From Actinosynnema sp042752395 (GTDB taxonomy: Bacteria; Actinomycetota; Actinomycetes; Mycobacteriales; Pseudonocardiaceae): 64,000 nucleotides of DNA. Every line of letters starts with the position of its first letter. The stretch's first letter is position 1. Under the pieces are notes generated by a model, which saw nothing but the letters and a program-made list of their open reading frames with translations, was not told the origin of the DNA and made no database searches. The position numbers were made by a program, and so were the translations under genes. Positions 24,941-34,135 of this stretch are shown here, in pieces. The stretch is from contig NZ_JBHYXZ010000025.1 of the NCBI RefSeq assembly GCF_042752395.1, positions 1 to 64,000 on the forward strand, given 5' to 3'.

Positions 24941-25696
24941 ATGGGCGGGCGGCGCGGTCCGGTGGAAGATCACGTCACCGAGGTGCTGGTTCGTCGGCTG
25001 GGCGGCGTGACGGGCGCGTTGTCGGAACTGTGCGAGGACCTGGACCGGGAAGAGGACCTGGCGGTCCTGCTCGACCGGGTGTGCGAGCAGGTGGTCCGCG
25101 CGATCCCGGACGTGGGCTCGGTGAGCGTGACGCTGCTGTCGGAGGAGGGGCCGACGACCGGCGCGGCGTCCGGTCGGGACGCGGTGGAGATGGACCTCGC
25201 CCAGTACCGCACCGGCGAGGGGCCGTGCCTCCAGGCCGCCCGGACGCGGCGGCTCGTGCGCGCGGCGGCCGCCGAGGTGCCGGACCGGTGGCCGGCCTTC
25301 GGCGCGGCGGTCGCACACCGCGGCGTGACGTCGTACCTGTCGGCCCCGCTGCACGTGGACGACGAGCAACCGGGCTCGCTCAACCTCTACCGCGCCGAAC
25401 CGGGTGACTTCCGCCCGCTGGACGCGGCCCTGGTCGAGCTGTTCAGCACCGCGGCGGGCGCGGCGATGCGCAACGCCCGCCGCCACCTGCACGCCCGCGA
25501 CCAGGCGGCGCAGCTCGGGCTGGCGCTGACCTCGCGGGCGGTGATCGACCAGGCCAAGGGCATCGTCATGGCCGTGCACCGGGTGTCGGCCGACGAGGCG
25601 TTCTCGATGCTGGTCGACCGGTCGCAGCGGGAAAACGTCAAGCTCCGCGACTACGCCGAGCGCTTCATCGAGGAGGTCCTGGGCGGCGGGGCGTGA
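24941..25696 (+). CDS. GAF-ANTAR transcription antitermination regulator
   Basis: Cytoplasmic regulator of 251 residues: GAF sensor domain (about 35-170, ligand pocket region ending YLSAPLHVDDEQPGSLNLY) followed by an RNA-binding ANTAR three-helix domain (about 190-245, AVIDQAKGIVMAVHRVSADE). ANTAR proteins bind paired hairpins in leader RNA to prevent termination. ATG 24941 has the strong site GGAGGAGGG just upstream; an in-frame start 21 codons earlier has none. It faces a second GAF-ANTAR gene tail to tail with only 12 bp between stops. Confidence 0.9.
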   Translation: MGGRRGPVEDHVTEVLVRRLGGVTGALSELCEDLDREEDLAVLLDRVCEQVVRAIPDVGSVSVTLLSEEGPTTGAASGRDAVEMDLAQYRTGEGPCLQAARTRRLVRAAAAEVPDRWPAFGAAVAHRGVTSYLSAPLHVDDEQPGSLNLYRAEPGDFRPLDAALVELFSTAAGAAMRNARRHLHARDQAAQLGLALTSRAVIDQAKGIVMAVHRVSADEAFSMLVDRSQRENVKLRDYAERFIEEVLGGGA

Positions 25697-25708
25697 CGGG
25701 CGTCGCGG

Positions 25709-26428
25709 TCACCCCGTGAGCCGGTCCAGCGGGATGCGGCGCGCCAGCACGTCACCGGCGACGTCGAGCACGGAGCGGTCGGTGGCGAACGCGTGCGCCC
25801 GCAGCCTCGCGGACGCGTCCTCCAGGTCGATCCGCAGCTGCGCCGCCAGCATCCCGGTCGCCATGTTGACGTCCTCGTACGAGATGACGCCGCGCAGGCC
25901 GTTCTCGCCCGAGCGCTCGGTGTGCTGGAGCAGGGCGATCGTGGTCAGGTCCGCCAGCACCGCGGCGTCGGCGAGCGCGTCGGCGGACAGGCCGCCCGGC
26001 CGCCGCCGGTAGAGGTCCAGGGTGCCCACCCCGATGCCGCCGGCCCGCAGCGGGAACGCGAACACCGCGCCCACGCCCGCCGTCGTCCCCGACCCCGCGA
26101 ACCCCGGCCACCGCGCCTGGCTCGTCCGCACGTCCGCGACGAGCACCGGGTCGCCGGTGGCGAACGCCTCGACCCCCGGTCCTTCGCCGAGCGTGTACTG
26201 GAGCTCCTCCAACACGGCCGCCCACGGCCCGCTCGCGCCGAGCACCTCCTGGGTGCGCGCGCCGCTGCGCAACGTCAACGCCGCGCCGTCCACGCCGGTG
26301 ACGGCGTCGACGCACACCCCGCACACGGCACGCGCCCAGTCCGCGCGTGCCGGTTCCACCGCGCACTCCGCGATCATCCGCGCCAGCGATTCTCGACGCC
26401 GCCCGTCCAACACCGTCCCCGTCGTCAC
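25709..26428 (-). CDS. GAF-ANTAR regulator, second copy
   Basis: Regulator of 239 residues with the same order as its neighbour: GAF domain (about 25-150, VGAVFAFPLRAGGIGVGTLDLY) and a C-terminal ANTAR domain (about 170-230, EDVNMATGMLAAQLRIDLED). The ANTAR sequence is more diverged than that of the neighbour (M-A-T-G in place of Q-A-K-G), which suggests a different RNA target. GTG 26428 lacks a clear ribosome site; internal ATG at residue 18 is possible. It and the upstream STAS gene are transcribed in the same direction 151 bp apart. Confidence 0.85.
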   Translation of the reverse strand: MTTGTVLDGRRRESLARMIAECAVEPARADWARAVCGVCVDAVTGVDGAALTLRSGARTQEVLGASGPWAAVLEELQYTLGEGPGVEAFATGDPVLVADVRTSQARWPGFAGSGTTAGVGAVFAFPLRAGGIGVGTLDLYRRRPGGLSADALADAAVLADLTTIALLQHTERSGENGLRGVISYEDVNMATGMLAAQLRIDLEDASARLRAHAFATDRSVLDVAGDVLARRIPLDRLTG

Positions 26429-26579
26429 CGTGAACGCACCGCGGGCAGCGCTCGACCGCCCGCGAATCCGCTCGAACCGGTCACGGGTACTGCCCCGTCA
26501 CGTAGCTAACCGGGAATCAGCGCGGTTCGCATTTCGGCGAGGCGGTCCGGAGCGTCGGATATCGGTGTTTTGGGTGCGG

Positions 26580-26978
26580 TCACCGGTGCGCGGCGGACAT
26601 GCCGCCGGCCGTTCGCACCGCGCTGAGCGCGTCCCGCACGGTCGGGTGGACGTCCACGGTCTCGCGCACGAGCGTGATCTCCAGGGGGCGCAGGACGGCG
26701 CGGCGGTCGGTCGCCACGGCGAACCCGAGGCCGAGTCGCGTCGCGCTCCCGTACGCGTCGACCACGAGTTGGAGGCCGGTGGAGCCGAAGAACTCGACTT
26801 CGGTGAAATCGAGCACGAGCGCGGCCGGCCGCCGGCCGAGCTGCGCGACGATGGCCGCGCGCACCGACTCCTCGCAGGCCAGGTCGATCTCGCCGGTCAC
26901 CCGGACCACGGCCGTGCCGTCGTGGTCGGAGGTGGTCGTGACGGTCAGTGTCGTGCTTTCGGTGCAGGTGTCGCCCAT
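26580..26978 (-). CDS. STAS-domain anti-sigma factor antagonist
   Basis: Predicted SpoIIAA/RsbV-type protein of 132 residues. Seen: GEIDLACEESVRAAI and the phosphorylation-loop region LDFTEVEFFGSTGLQLVV, where the Ser of F-G-S-T-G is the expected phosphoacceptor. It would bind an anti-sigma kinase and free an alternative sigma factor; the cognate kinase is not next to it. ATG 26978 has GAGGAG 8 bp upstream; the frame is open further upstream but without such a site. The neighbouring GAF-ANTAR gene may share the stress-signalling role. Confidence 0.9.
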   Translation of the reverse strand: MGDTCTESTTLTVTTTSDHDGTAVVRVTGEIDLACEESVRAAIVAQLGRRPAALVLDFTEVEFFGSTGLQLVVDAYGSATRLGLGFAVATDRRAVLRPLEITLVRETVDVHPTVRDALSAVRTAGGMSAAHR

Positions 26979-27380
26979 GGGGCACACTCCTCGGTCTGGC
27001 ACGAAACCAACAACCGAGCTTCTGCTCAACCCGATTCGTCGATCCGCACTGCGTATGTGGCGGGCAGACCACACCGACGGTACGGCGTCGAGCGGGGAAC
27101 CACAACAACCCCACGCGAGTGCCCGACCCGCTTTCACCGAAACGCGTGGGTTTCCCTTGGGGGGCGCATCGATCCGTGTCACTGCGTGGTCACCGCTCGT
27201 CTTCCAGGGGTTCTCCACGGGAATCAGGGGGCGACGGACCGCCACCCGGAAGGGTGAGTGTGTGTTCGGCCACCCCGAGGGTCCCCGGCGGCCGCGTCAC
27301 CGGATCGCGTGGCGGCCCTGCGGGCGCGGGGCGACGGGGGGAGGATCGGCGGGACGTGGACGTGGCCGAGGGAGCGCACG
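26979..27380. other. divergent intergenic region
   Basis: About 400 bp between the divergent STAS gene and the amidotransferase gene. The part near the STAS gene (26990-27100) is clearly poorer in GC than the coding DNA around it and probably holds its promoter. No operator, RNA structure or protein of note is visible. Confidence 0.5.
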
Positions 27381-28250
27381 GTGTGCCGGTTGTTCGGGCT
27401 TTCCGCCGCACCCCGGCGGGTGCGGGCGACGTTCTGGCTGCTGGAGGCCCCGGACAGCCTGGCGGCGCAGAGCAGGCGCGAGCCGGACGGCACGGGCCTG
27501 GGCGTGTTCGACGCCGACGGCGCGCCGAGGGTGGACAAGCGGCCGCTGGCGGCCTACCGGGACGGCGAGTTCGCCCGGGAGGCCAAGGAGCGCGAGTCGA
27601 CCACGTTCCTCGCGCACATCCGCTACGCCTCCACCGGCGGCCTCGACCCGCGCAACACGCACCCGTTCGAGCAGCGCGGCCGGCTGTTCGCCCACAACGG
27701 CGTCCTCGGCGACCTCCCGGCACTGGAGGCCGAGCTGGGCGAGCACCGCGACCTGGTGGCGGGGGACACCGACTCGGAGCGGCTGTTCGCGCTGATCACC
27801 AAGCACACCGACGCCAACGGCGGCGACCTCGCCGGCGCGATCACGACCGCCGTCCGGTGGGCCGCCGAGCACCTGCCGGTCTACGCGGTCAACCTCGTGC
27901 TCACCACGCCGTCCGAGCTGTACGCGCTGCGCTACCCGGACACGCACGACCTGTTCGTGCTGCGCCGCGGCGCGGGCGGCCCGCACGGCGGCAGGCACCT
28001 GGAGCACGCGAGCACCGCCGGCCGCATCCGGGCCCGGTCCGGCGCGCTGGCCGAGCACCCGGCGGTGGTCGTGGCCAGCGAGCGCATGGACGAGGACCCC
28101 GGCTGGCACGAGCTGCGCCCCGGCGAGCTGCTGCACGTGGACGCGCGGCAGCGGTCCACCCGGCGCGTCGTGCTCGACCACCCGCCCCGCCACCGGCTCA
28201 CCCTGGACGACCTCGGCGCGCACGCCGCCGCCTCGCAGTCCGGCGGCTGA
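27381..28250 (+). CDS. class II glutamine amidotransferase (EgtC/YafJ-like)
   Basis: Ntn-type glutaminase of 289 residues. GTG 27381 gives M-C-R-L-F-G, placing the catalytic Cys at residue 2 as required for the class; GAGGGAG lies 6-7 bp upstream. Further family motifs: FLAHIRYAST and NTHPFEQRGRLFAHNG, the glutamine/gamma-glutamyl pocket. There is no synthetase domain, as in YafJ and EgtC, so it hydrolyses gamma-glutamyl amides rather than channelling ammonia. It lies 22 bp upstream of glutamate decarboxylase, and a supply of glutamate from glutamine or a gamma-glutamyl compound is a natural inference. Confidence 0.9.
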   Translation: MCRLFGLSAAPRRVRATFWLLEAPDSLAAQSRREPDGTGLGVFDADGAPRVDKRPLAAYRDGEFAREAKERESTTFLAHIRYASTGGLDPRNTHPFEQRGRLFAHNGVLGDLPALEAELGEHRDLVAGDTDSERLFALITKHTDANGGDLAGAITTAVRWAAEHLPVYAVNLVLTTPSELYALRYPDTHDLFVLRRGAGGPHGGRHLEHASTAGRIRARSGALAEHPAVVVASERMDEDPGWHELRPGELLHVDARQRSTRRVVLDHPPRHRLTLDDLGAHAAASQSGG

Positions 28251-28272
28251 ACCGCTACCGAAAGGCCCTGCC

Positions 28273-29727
28273 ATGTCCCTGGCGAACCCGGCGGACCGGC
28301 CGCGGCGCGACGTCGCCGTCAACCCGGTGTTCACCCGCGAACCGGTGTCGATACCGCGCGACCGGATGCCCGACGGGCAGTTGGACGCCGAGACCGCCTA
28401 CCAGGTCGTGCACGACGAGCTGATGCTCGACGGCAACGCCCGGCTCAACCTGGCCACCTTCGTCACCACGTGGATGGAGCCGAAGGCCCGGGACCTGATG
28501 GCGGAGTGCGCCGACAAGAACATGATCGACAAGGACGAGTACCCGCGCACCGCCGAGCTGGAGCAGCGGTGCGTGCGGATGCTGGCCGACCTGTGGCACG
28601 CCGCCGACCCCGACCGGGCCACCGGGTGCTCCACCACCGGCTCCAGCGAGGCGTGCATGCTCGCCGGGCTGGCCCTCAAGCGGCGCTGGCAGCACCGCCG
28701 CCGCGCCGCGGGCCTGCCGGCGGACCGGCCCAACCTCGTGATGGGCGTCAACGTGCAGGTCTGCTGGGAGAAGTTCGCCAACTACTGGGACGTCGAGGCC
28801 CGGCTCGTGCCGATGGAGGGCGACCGGTTCCACCTGACCGCCGAGCGGGCCGTCGAGCACTGCGACGAGAACACGATCGGGGTCGTGGCCGTGCTCGGGT
28901 CCACGTTCGACGGCAGCTACGAACCCGTCGCCGACATCTGCGCCGCGCTCGACCGGCTGCTGGAGGAACGCGGGTGGGACGTCCCCGTGCACGTCGATGG
29001 CGCCTCCGGCGCGATGGTCGCCCCGTTCTGCGACCCGGACCTGGAGTGGGACTTCCGGCTGCCGCGGGTGGCCTCGATCAACACCTCCGGGCACAAGTAC
29101 GGCCTGGTCTACCCCGGTGTGGGCTGGGTGGTGTGGCGCGACGTCGAGGCCCTGCCCGAGGACCTGGTGTTCAAGGTCAACTACCTGGGCGGCGAGATGC
29201 CGACGTTCGCGCTGAACTTCTCCCGGCCCGGGGCGCAGGTCGTGGCCCAGTACTACAACTTCCTGCGGCTCGGCCGGGAGGGGTACCGCCGCATCCAGCT
29301 CTACTGCCGCGACGTCGCGTCCGGCCTCGCCGACCGCGTCGCCGCGCTGGGGCCGTTCCGGCTGGTCACGGACGGCAGGCAGTTGCCGGTGTTCGCGTTC
29401 ACCCTCGCCGCGGGTGAACGCGGCTACTCGGTGTTCGACGTCTCCGCCGCCCTGCGCGAACAGGGCTGGCTCGTGCCCGCCTACACCTTCCCCGCCGACC
29501 GGGAGGACCTGGCGGTGCTCCGGGTGGTCGTGCGCAACGGCTTCAGCCACGACCTCGCCGACCTCCTGGTGGACGCCCTGGGCCGGGCGCTGCCGCGGCT
29601 GCGCCGCCAGGACGGGCCGCAGCGCGGCGAGGAGTCGGCGTCCTTCTCCCACGGGGCCGACACGGCCCGGACCCACCACCGCCGGGCCCGCCACCGCGCC
29701 GCCGCTCCCGACCGGGGCCGGGGGTGA
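28273..29727 (+). CDS. gadB: glutamate decarboxylase
   Basis: PLP-dependent glutamate decarboxylase (group II), 484 residues, converting glutamate to GABA with consumption of a proton. Seen: PLP lysine Lys275 in INTSGHKYG, substrate/PLP motifs TTGSSEACMLAG and HVDGASGAMVAPF, and the family's FTREP N terminus. E. coli GadB has its lysine at 276, so alignment is nearly gap-free. The last 40 residues are Arg/His-rich and beyond the usual end. Co-transcribed with the amidotransferase 22 bp upstream. No GABA antiporter is adjacent, so acid resistance, GABA shunt or glutamate disposal are all possible. Confidence 0.95.
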   Translation: MSLANPADRPRRDVAVNPVFTREPVSIPRDRMPDGQLDAETAYQVVHDELMLDGNARLNLATFVTTWMEPKARDLMAECADKNMIDKDEYPRTAELEQRCVRMLADLWHAADPDRATGCSTTGSSEACMLAGLALKRRWQHRRRAAGLPADRPNLVMGVNVQVCWEKFANYWDVEARLVPMEGDRFHLTAERAVEHCDENTIGVVAVLGSTFDGSYEPVADICAALDRLLEERGWDVPVHVDGASGAMVAPFCDPDLEWDFRLPRVASINTSGHKYGLVYPGVGWVVWRDVEALPEDLVFKVNYLGGEMPTFALNFSRPGAQVVAQYYNFLRLGREGYRRIQLYCRDVASGLADRVAALGPFRLVTDGRQLPVFAFTLAAGERGYSVFDVSAALREQGWLVPAYTFPADREDLAVLRVVVRNGFSHDLADLLVDALGRALPRLRRQDGPQRGEESASFSHGADTARTHHRRARHRAAAPDRGRG

Positions 29728-29773
29728 GGACGACTCGGGGGTGCGACCGGCGTGGCAGGGGCCGGGGCGTGGA

Positions 29774-29964
29774 GCGCGATCGGGGCCGCGACGGGAACCA
29801 CCACCGCGACGCGTGCCGGGATTCGAGGTGACCCGGTGGCTCGTGCCGGATCGTGGCGGCGTGGCGTGGTTCGTGCCGGGGTGCGGCGGCTCGGACCGGG
29901 TGGGTGTCGCGCGATCGGAGCCGCAGCGGGGGAGTCGGGCGGGTGTGGCGCGCGATAGGGGCCG
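29774..29964. repeat. dispersed 15-bp repeats downstream of gadB
   Basis: GCGCGATCGGGGCCG (29774-29788) recurs with one change at 29909-29923 and 29950-29964, within a 360-bp region lacking any recognisable gene. Related G/C-rich words fill the space between. Function unknown. Confidence 0.55.
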
Positions 29965-30032
29965 GGACGACTCGGCGGGGCGTTCCCGGGGAACGCCCCT
30001 TCCGGGGTCGCGGCGGTTCCGGCATTTCGTGG

Positions 30033-30068
30033 GCGGAATGTCCGGACCTTTTGTCCGGACATTTCCGC
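30033..30068. terminator. bidirectional hairpin terminator
   Basis: Arms GCGGAATGTCCGGAC (30033-30047) and GTCCGGACATTTCCGC (30053-30068) pair over 15 bp with one bulged base around a CTTTT loop. It lies between the convergent gadB and TauE genes, 22 bp from the latter's stop. Confidence 0.8.
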
Positions 30069-30090
30069 GAATGGGCGGCGGGCCGTCCCG

Positions 30091-31023
30091 TCACGTGCCG
30101 GCGGGTTCGCTCTCGTCCTGCTTCTTGTCGGCGGCCGCGGCCAGTTCGCGTTCCGCTTCGCGGTTGGCGAGGTACTGGCGGATGGAGTAGGCGAGCGCCG
30201 CCGCCCACAGGGCGTAGATGGCGATGTAGATCGGCGTGCGGACGCTGTCGGGGGCGTCGATCCAGTCGCTCTTGAGCAGGGTCCGGGTGTTGGTGAGGAT
30301 GATCAGACCACCCACGGCCGAGCCGAGGACGCGCGGCGGGATGTGGCGGACGAGCCAGGCGGCGATCGGCGCGGCGATCACGCCGCCCAGCAGCAGGGCG
30401 AGCACCCAGGCGAAGTCCACGCCCTGGGAACCGAGGCCGAACAGGAAGCCGAGGCTCGCGGCGACGGCGACCAGGAACTCGCTGGTGTCGATCGAGCCGA
30501 TGGTCTTGCGGGGCTCCAGGCGGCCGCTGGCGAGGATCGCCGGGGTGCCGACCGGACCCCAGCCACCGCCGCCGGTCGAGTCCACGAAGCCCGCGACCAG
30601 GCCGAGCGGGCCGAGGAACCGCTTGCGCAGCGGCTTGCCGAGGTTCTGCTTGGGCAGGCCGAACGTGGTGAAGCGGACCAGGATGTAGACGCCGAGCGCC
30701 AGCAGGACCAGCGACATGATCGGCGCGGCGACCTCGGTCGACAGGCTCGACAGGAACGTGGCGCCCGCGAAGGCGCCGACCGCGCCCGGCACGCCGATCT
30801 TGGCGACGACCTTCCAGTCGACGTTGCCGAAGCGCCAGTGGGCCAGGCCGGAGACCAGGGTGGTGCCGATCTCGGCGAGGTGCACGGTCGCGGACGCGGC
30901 AGCCGGGCTGGTGCCGATCGCCAGCAGGAGTGTCGTCGAGGTGACGCCGTAGGCCATGCCCAGGCTGCCATCCACCAGTTGGGCGCCCAGGCCCACAAGG
31001 GCAAGCAACACCAGTTGTCGCAT
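30091..31023 (-). CDS. TauE/SafE-family sulfite/anion exporter
   Basis: Integral membrane protein of 310 residues with about eight helices and the duplicated TauE/SafE signature: first half GLGAQLVDGSLGMAYGVTST, second half VAGFVDSTGGGGWGPVGTP. The family exports sulfite, sulfonates or related C2 anions. The charged C-terminal tail (ANREAERELAAAADKKQDE) is cytoplasmic. ATG 31023 has GGAGAT about 12 bp upstream. Single-gene unit, ending before a hairpin. In actinobacteria such genes often accompany cysteine or sulfonate metabolism; nothing here confirms that. Confidence 0.9.
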   Translation of the reverse strand: MRQLVLLALVGLGAQLVDGSLGMAYGVTSTTLLLAIGTSPAAASATVHLAEIGTTLVSGLAHWRFGNVDWKVVAKIGVPGAVGAFAGATFLSSLSTEVAAPIMSLVLLALGVYILVRFTTFGLPKQNLGKPLRKRFLGPLGLVAGFVDSTGGGGWGPVGTPAILASGRLEPRKTIGSIDTSEFLVAVAASLGFLFGLGSQGVDFAWVLALLLGGVIAAPIAAWLVRHIPPRVLGSAVGGLIILTNTRTLLKSDWIDAPDSVRTPIYIAIYALWAAALAYSIRQYLANREAERELAAAADKKQDESEPAGT

Positions 31024-31380
31024 CTCGCTGTCCGATCTCCGGGGTGGGGGATTCCCGAATCATCCGGGTCGGACACGTCTTCTCCAACAGCGTCCAAATA
31101 TCGGGACGAAGGAAAGGAATCCGCGGAACCGGCCGGACTCTTGAACACCTCCTGCGGTCCCGCGGCCACGTCGAATGCGCCGTTCGAGGTGACATGTCGT
31201 TTGCGGACCGAACAATTTCTGTCGGAGACCGACTCAATTCACGGAAAAAGGCTCGGGGACCGACATGACGACGCCGGCGTCCGGCGGGTGGCGGCCACGT
31301 GCCGCACCGGCCTGGTCCGGACGGCGGCCGTCGGCCGGTGATCGCCACCGGGAGAATCGGGGTGTCGGAAGGGGGACGGG
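31024..31380. other. divergent intergenic region
   Basis: About 360 bp between the divergent TauE and nSTAND genes. It is lower in GC around 31180-31260 (for example CAATTTCTGTC), likely promoter DNA. I looked for a cysteine leader peptide and for a riboswitch fold upstream of the exporter and saw neither. Confidence 0.5.
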
Positions 31381-34077
31381 GTGCCGCGCACGGAACGGCC
31401 GCTGGTCGTGGAGGACACGCCGGTGCTGAGGTTCGCCGGCGACCTGCGGCGGCTGCGGCGCGAGGCCGGGTCGCCGTCCTACCGGGAGCTGGGCCGCCTG
31501 GCGAACTACTCGCCCGCCGCGCTGTCCGAGGCGGCGGCCGGGCGCAGGCTGCCGAGCCTGGCCGTGACCAGGGCGTTCGTCCGCGCGTGCGGCGGGGACG
31601 TGGAGGAGTGGACCGCCCGCTGGCGCGAGCTGTCGACCGAGGAGCCGCACGCCGGCGACGCGCCCTACGTCGGGCTGGCCGCGTACCAGGTGGCCGACGC
31701 CGACCGGTTCTTCGGCCGCGAGGCCGAGGTGGGCCGGCTGCTGGCGCTGGTGCGGGAACGGCCGTTCGTCGGGGTGTTCGGCCCGTCCGGCGCGGGCAAG
31801 TCGTCGTTGCTGCGGGCGGGGTTGGCCGCCCGGTGGGGTGAGCACATCGTCGTCACGCCCGGCCCGGACCCGATCACCGAGCTGGCCGCGGCGCTGGCCG
31901 GCGGGCGGTCCGCGGTCGACGTGCGGGCCGAGCTGGCCGCCGACCCCGAGCACCTGCGGGTGCTGCTGCGCCAGGCGGGCGACGACCTGCTGCTCGTGGT
32001 CGACCAGTTCGAGGAGGTCTTCACGCTCTGCGAGGAGACCGACCGCCGGTGGCTCGTCCGCGCGCTCACCCGCGCCGCCGGCGCGGCCCGCGTCGTCATC
32101 GGCGTGCGGGCCGACTTCTACGGGCACTGCGCCCGCCACCCCGAGCTGCTGGACGCGCTGCACCGCTCGCAGGCGCTCGTCGGGCCGATGAGCGCCGAAC
32201 AGCTCCGCCGCGCGGTCGTCGAACCCGCGTCCCGGCGCGGCGCCTCGCTGGAGCACGCCCTGGTCGCGCGGCTGATCGCGGACGTCGCCGCCCAGCCGGG
32301 CGTGTTGCCGCTGGTGTCGCACGTGCTGGTCGAGACGTGGCGGCGACGGCGTGGCGCGGTGCTCACGCTGGCGGGGTACGAGGACGCGGGCGGCGTCGAG
32401 CACGCCCTGGCCCGCACCGCCGAACAGGTCTACGACGCGCTCGCCGAGCCGGACCGGGCGGCGGCGCGGCACGTGTTCCTGCGCCTGGTCGCCCCCGGCG
32501 ACGGCACCGAGGACACCCGCCGCCGCGTCGCCCGCGCCGAACTCGACGCCGGCGACGCGCTGCTCGACCGGCTCGCCGCGGCCAGGCTGGTCACCGTCGA
32601 CCGAGACACCGTCGAGCTGACCCACGAGGCGCTGCTGCGCGCGTGGCCGAGGCTGGTGGACTGGCTCGCCGAGGACCGCGACGCGCTGCGCGCCCACCGC
32701 AGGCTTACCCTGGCGGCCGACGCCTGGCACGCCCACGACCGCGACCCCGACGCCCTGCTGCGGGGCGTCCACCTCGACCAGGCCCGCCGCCTGGCGCCGC
32801 GCCTCAACGAGGCCGAACGGGAGTTCGTCGAGGCGGGACTGGCCGCCGAACGCGAACGCGAGGCGTTGCGCAGACGGGGCGTGCGCCGGCTGCGGCGGCT
32901 CGTCGCCTGCCTCGCCGCGTTCGCCGTGCTGCTGGCCGCCACCGCCGCCTACGCGGTCACGGCCCAGCGCGCCGCCACCCGCGAGCGCAACCAGGCGCTG
33001 TCGCTGCGGGCCGCCGACGCCGCCCTGGACCTGCTGGCCCGACCGCGTGACGCGGCGGCGCTCGCGTTGGCCGCCTACCGCGTCGCCCCGACCGCCCAGG
33101 CACGTGACGCGCTGCTGCTGGCCCGTGCGGCGCGCACCGCCACCACGCCGGGCGAGCGATACGCGAAGGTGCCCGGAGCCCGCACCGTGACCCAGGTGTT
33201 CGACGCCGATTCCGAGCAGACGGTCTACCGCCTCTGGGACGACGGCCGGCCGGCGGCGCAGATCGGGCTGGGACGCGAGGGCTTCCTCGCCGCGTTCAGC
33301 GCGGACGAGCGCACCGCGCTCGCGGTCGTCGGCCGCGACGCGTTCGAGGTCTGGGACCTGGGCGACGTGCACGCCCCGCGGCGGACCGCGAGCATGGCGC
33401 AGTGGCCGTTCCCGCGCGGCATCGACGCGGCGGGCACCCTCCTCACCGCGGTGGAGGACGGCGTCGCGGTCCACTGGCGGCCCGGCGACCCCACCCGCAC
33501 CCGCCTGCCCGGCGAGGGCGTCGAGGAGGCCGTGCCGCTGGCGGACGGCGCCGGCGTGGTGGTGGCGCGCCGCGACGGCGACCGGCGCGTGGTGGAGGTG
33601 CGGTCGTTGGACGGGCGCACCACCCCGGTCCTGGACCGGCCCGGCCGGGTGCTGCTCGTGCCGGGGCCGGGCGGCCTGCTCGCCGTCACCGACGTCGACC
33701 GGGACCACCTGACGGTGGTCGACGTGGCGGACGGGTCCCGGGCGCTGCTGGAGGCGGACGGCGTGTCGCGGGACGCGCTGGTGGAGTTCTCCGGCGACGG
33801 CCGGGCCGTCAGCGCGGCGCACGACGACGCGCTGTGGTTGTGGGACCTGACCGGCGGCCGCGAGCCGTTGTCGCTGCGCGTGCCGGGGGTGGAGTTCTCC
33901 GGGACGCGCTACGACCCGGCCAGTGCCGAACTGCTGCTGCTGACCTCGCGCGACGGCGCCTTGTGGCGGCTCTCGCCGGACGTCGACCGGGTGATCGGCG
34001 ACGTGTGCGCCGACCCGGCCGACGTCGACTGGGCGGCGCACTTCCCCGACGTGCCGCGACAGCCGCTGTGCCCCTGA
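31381..34077 (+). CDS. HTH-nSTAND1 ATPase with membrane segment and WD40-like C terminus
   Basis: Large signalling NTPase, 898 residues. Order: N-terminal XRE-like helix-turn-helix (about 17-75, SYRELGRLANYSPAALSEAA), nSTAND1 P-loop domain with Walker A GPSGAGKSS at 135-143 and Walker B VVDQFEEVF at 206-214, a winged-helix/helical region (ELTHEALLRAWPRLVDWLAE), one transmembrane helix at about 507-526, and a C-terminal half of degenerate beta-propeller blades (SADERTALAVVGRDAFEVWDL). STAND proteins oligomerise on ligand binding; the propeller would be the sensor. HTH-nSTAND-WD40 proteins are abundant in actinomycetes with largely unknown outputs. GTG 31381 has AAGGGGG 5-6 bp upstream. Single-gene unit ended by a hairpin. 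Confidence 0.88.
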   Translation: MPRTERPLVVEDTPVLRFAGDLRRLRREAGSPSYRELGRLANYSPAALSEAAAGRRLPSLAVTRAFVRACGGDVEEWTARWRELSTEEPHAGDAPYVGLAAYQVADADRFFGREAEVGRLLALVRERPFVGVFGPSGAGKSSLLRAGLAARWGEHIVVTPGPDPITELAAALAGGRSAVDVRAELAADPEHLRVLLRQAGDDLLLVVDQFEEVFTLCEETDRRWLVRALTRAAGAARVVIGVRADFYGHCARHPELLDALHRSQALVGPMSAEQLRRAVVEPASRRGASLEHALVARLIADVAAQPGVLPLVSHVLVETWRRRRGAVLTLAGYEDAGGVEHALARTAEQVYDALAEPDRAAARHVFLRLVAPGDGTEDTRRRVARAELDAGDALLDRLAAARLVTVDRDTVELTHEALLRAWPRLVDWLAEDRDALRAHRRLTLAADAWHAHDRDPDALLRGVHLDQARRLAPRLNEAEREFVEAGLAAEREREALRRRGVRRLRRLVACLAAFAVLLAATAAYAVTAQRAATRERNQALSLRAADAALDLLARPRDAAALALAAYRVAPTAQARDALLLARAARTATTPGERYAKVPGARTVTQVFDADSEQTVYRLWDDGRPAAQIGLGREGFLAAFSADERTALAVVGRDAFEVWDLGDVHAPRRTASMAQWPFPRGIDAAGTLLTAVEDGVAVHWRPGDPTRTRLPGEGVEEAVPLADGAGVVVARRDGDRRVVEVRSLDGRTTPVLDRPGRVLLVPGPGGLLAVTDVDRDHLTVVDVADGSRALLEADGVSRDALVEFSGDGRAVSAAHDDALWLWDLTGGREPLSLRVPGVEFSGTRYDPASAELLLLTSRDGALWRLSPDVDRVIGDVCADPADVDWAAHFPDVPRQPLCP

Positions 34078-34135
34078 CCGTGTGTCTTCCGGGCTGTCCG
34101 CCGTGCCCGTGGCTTCCGCGGGCTGCTCAACCCGT

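Noticed and set aside
31024..31230. Riboswitch or cysteine-rich leader upstream of the TauE-type exporter
   Set aside because: No tandem Cys codons and no recognisable aptamer fold.
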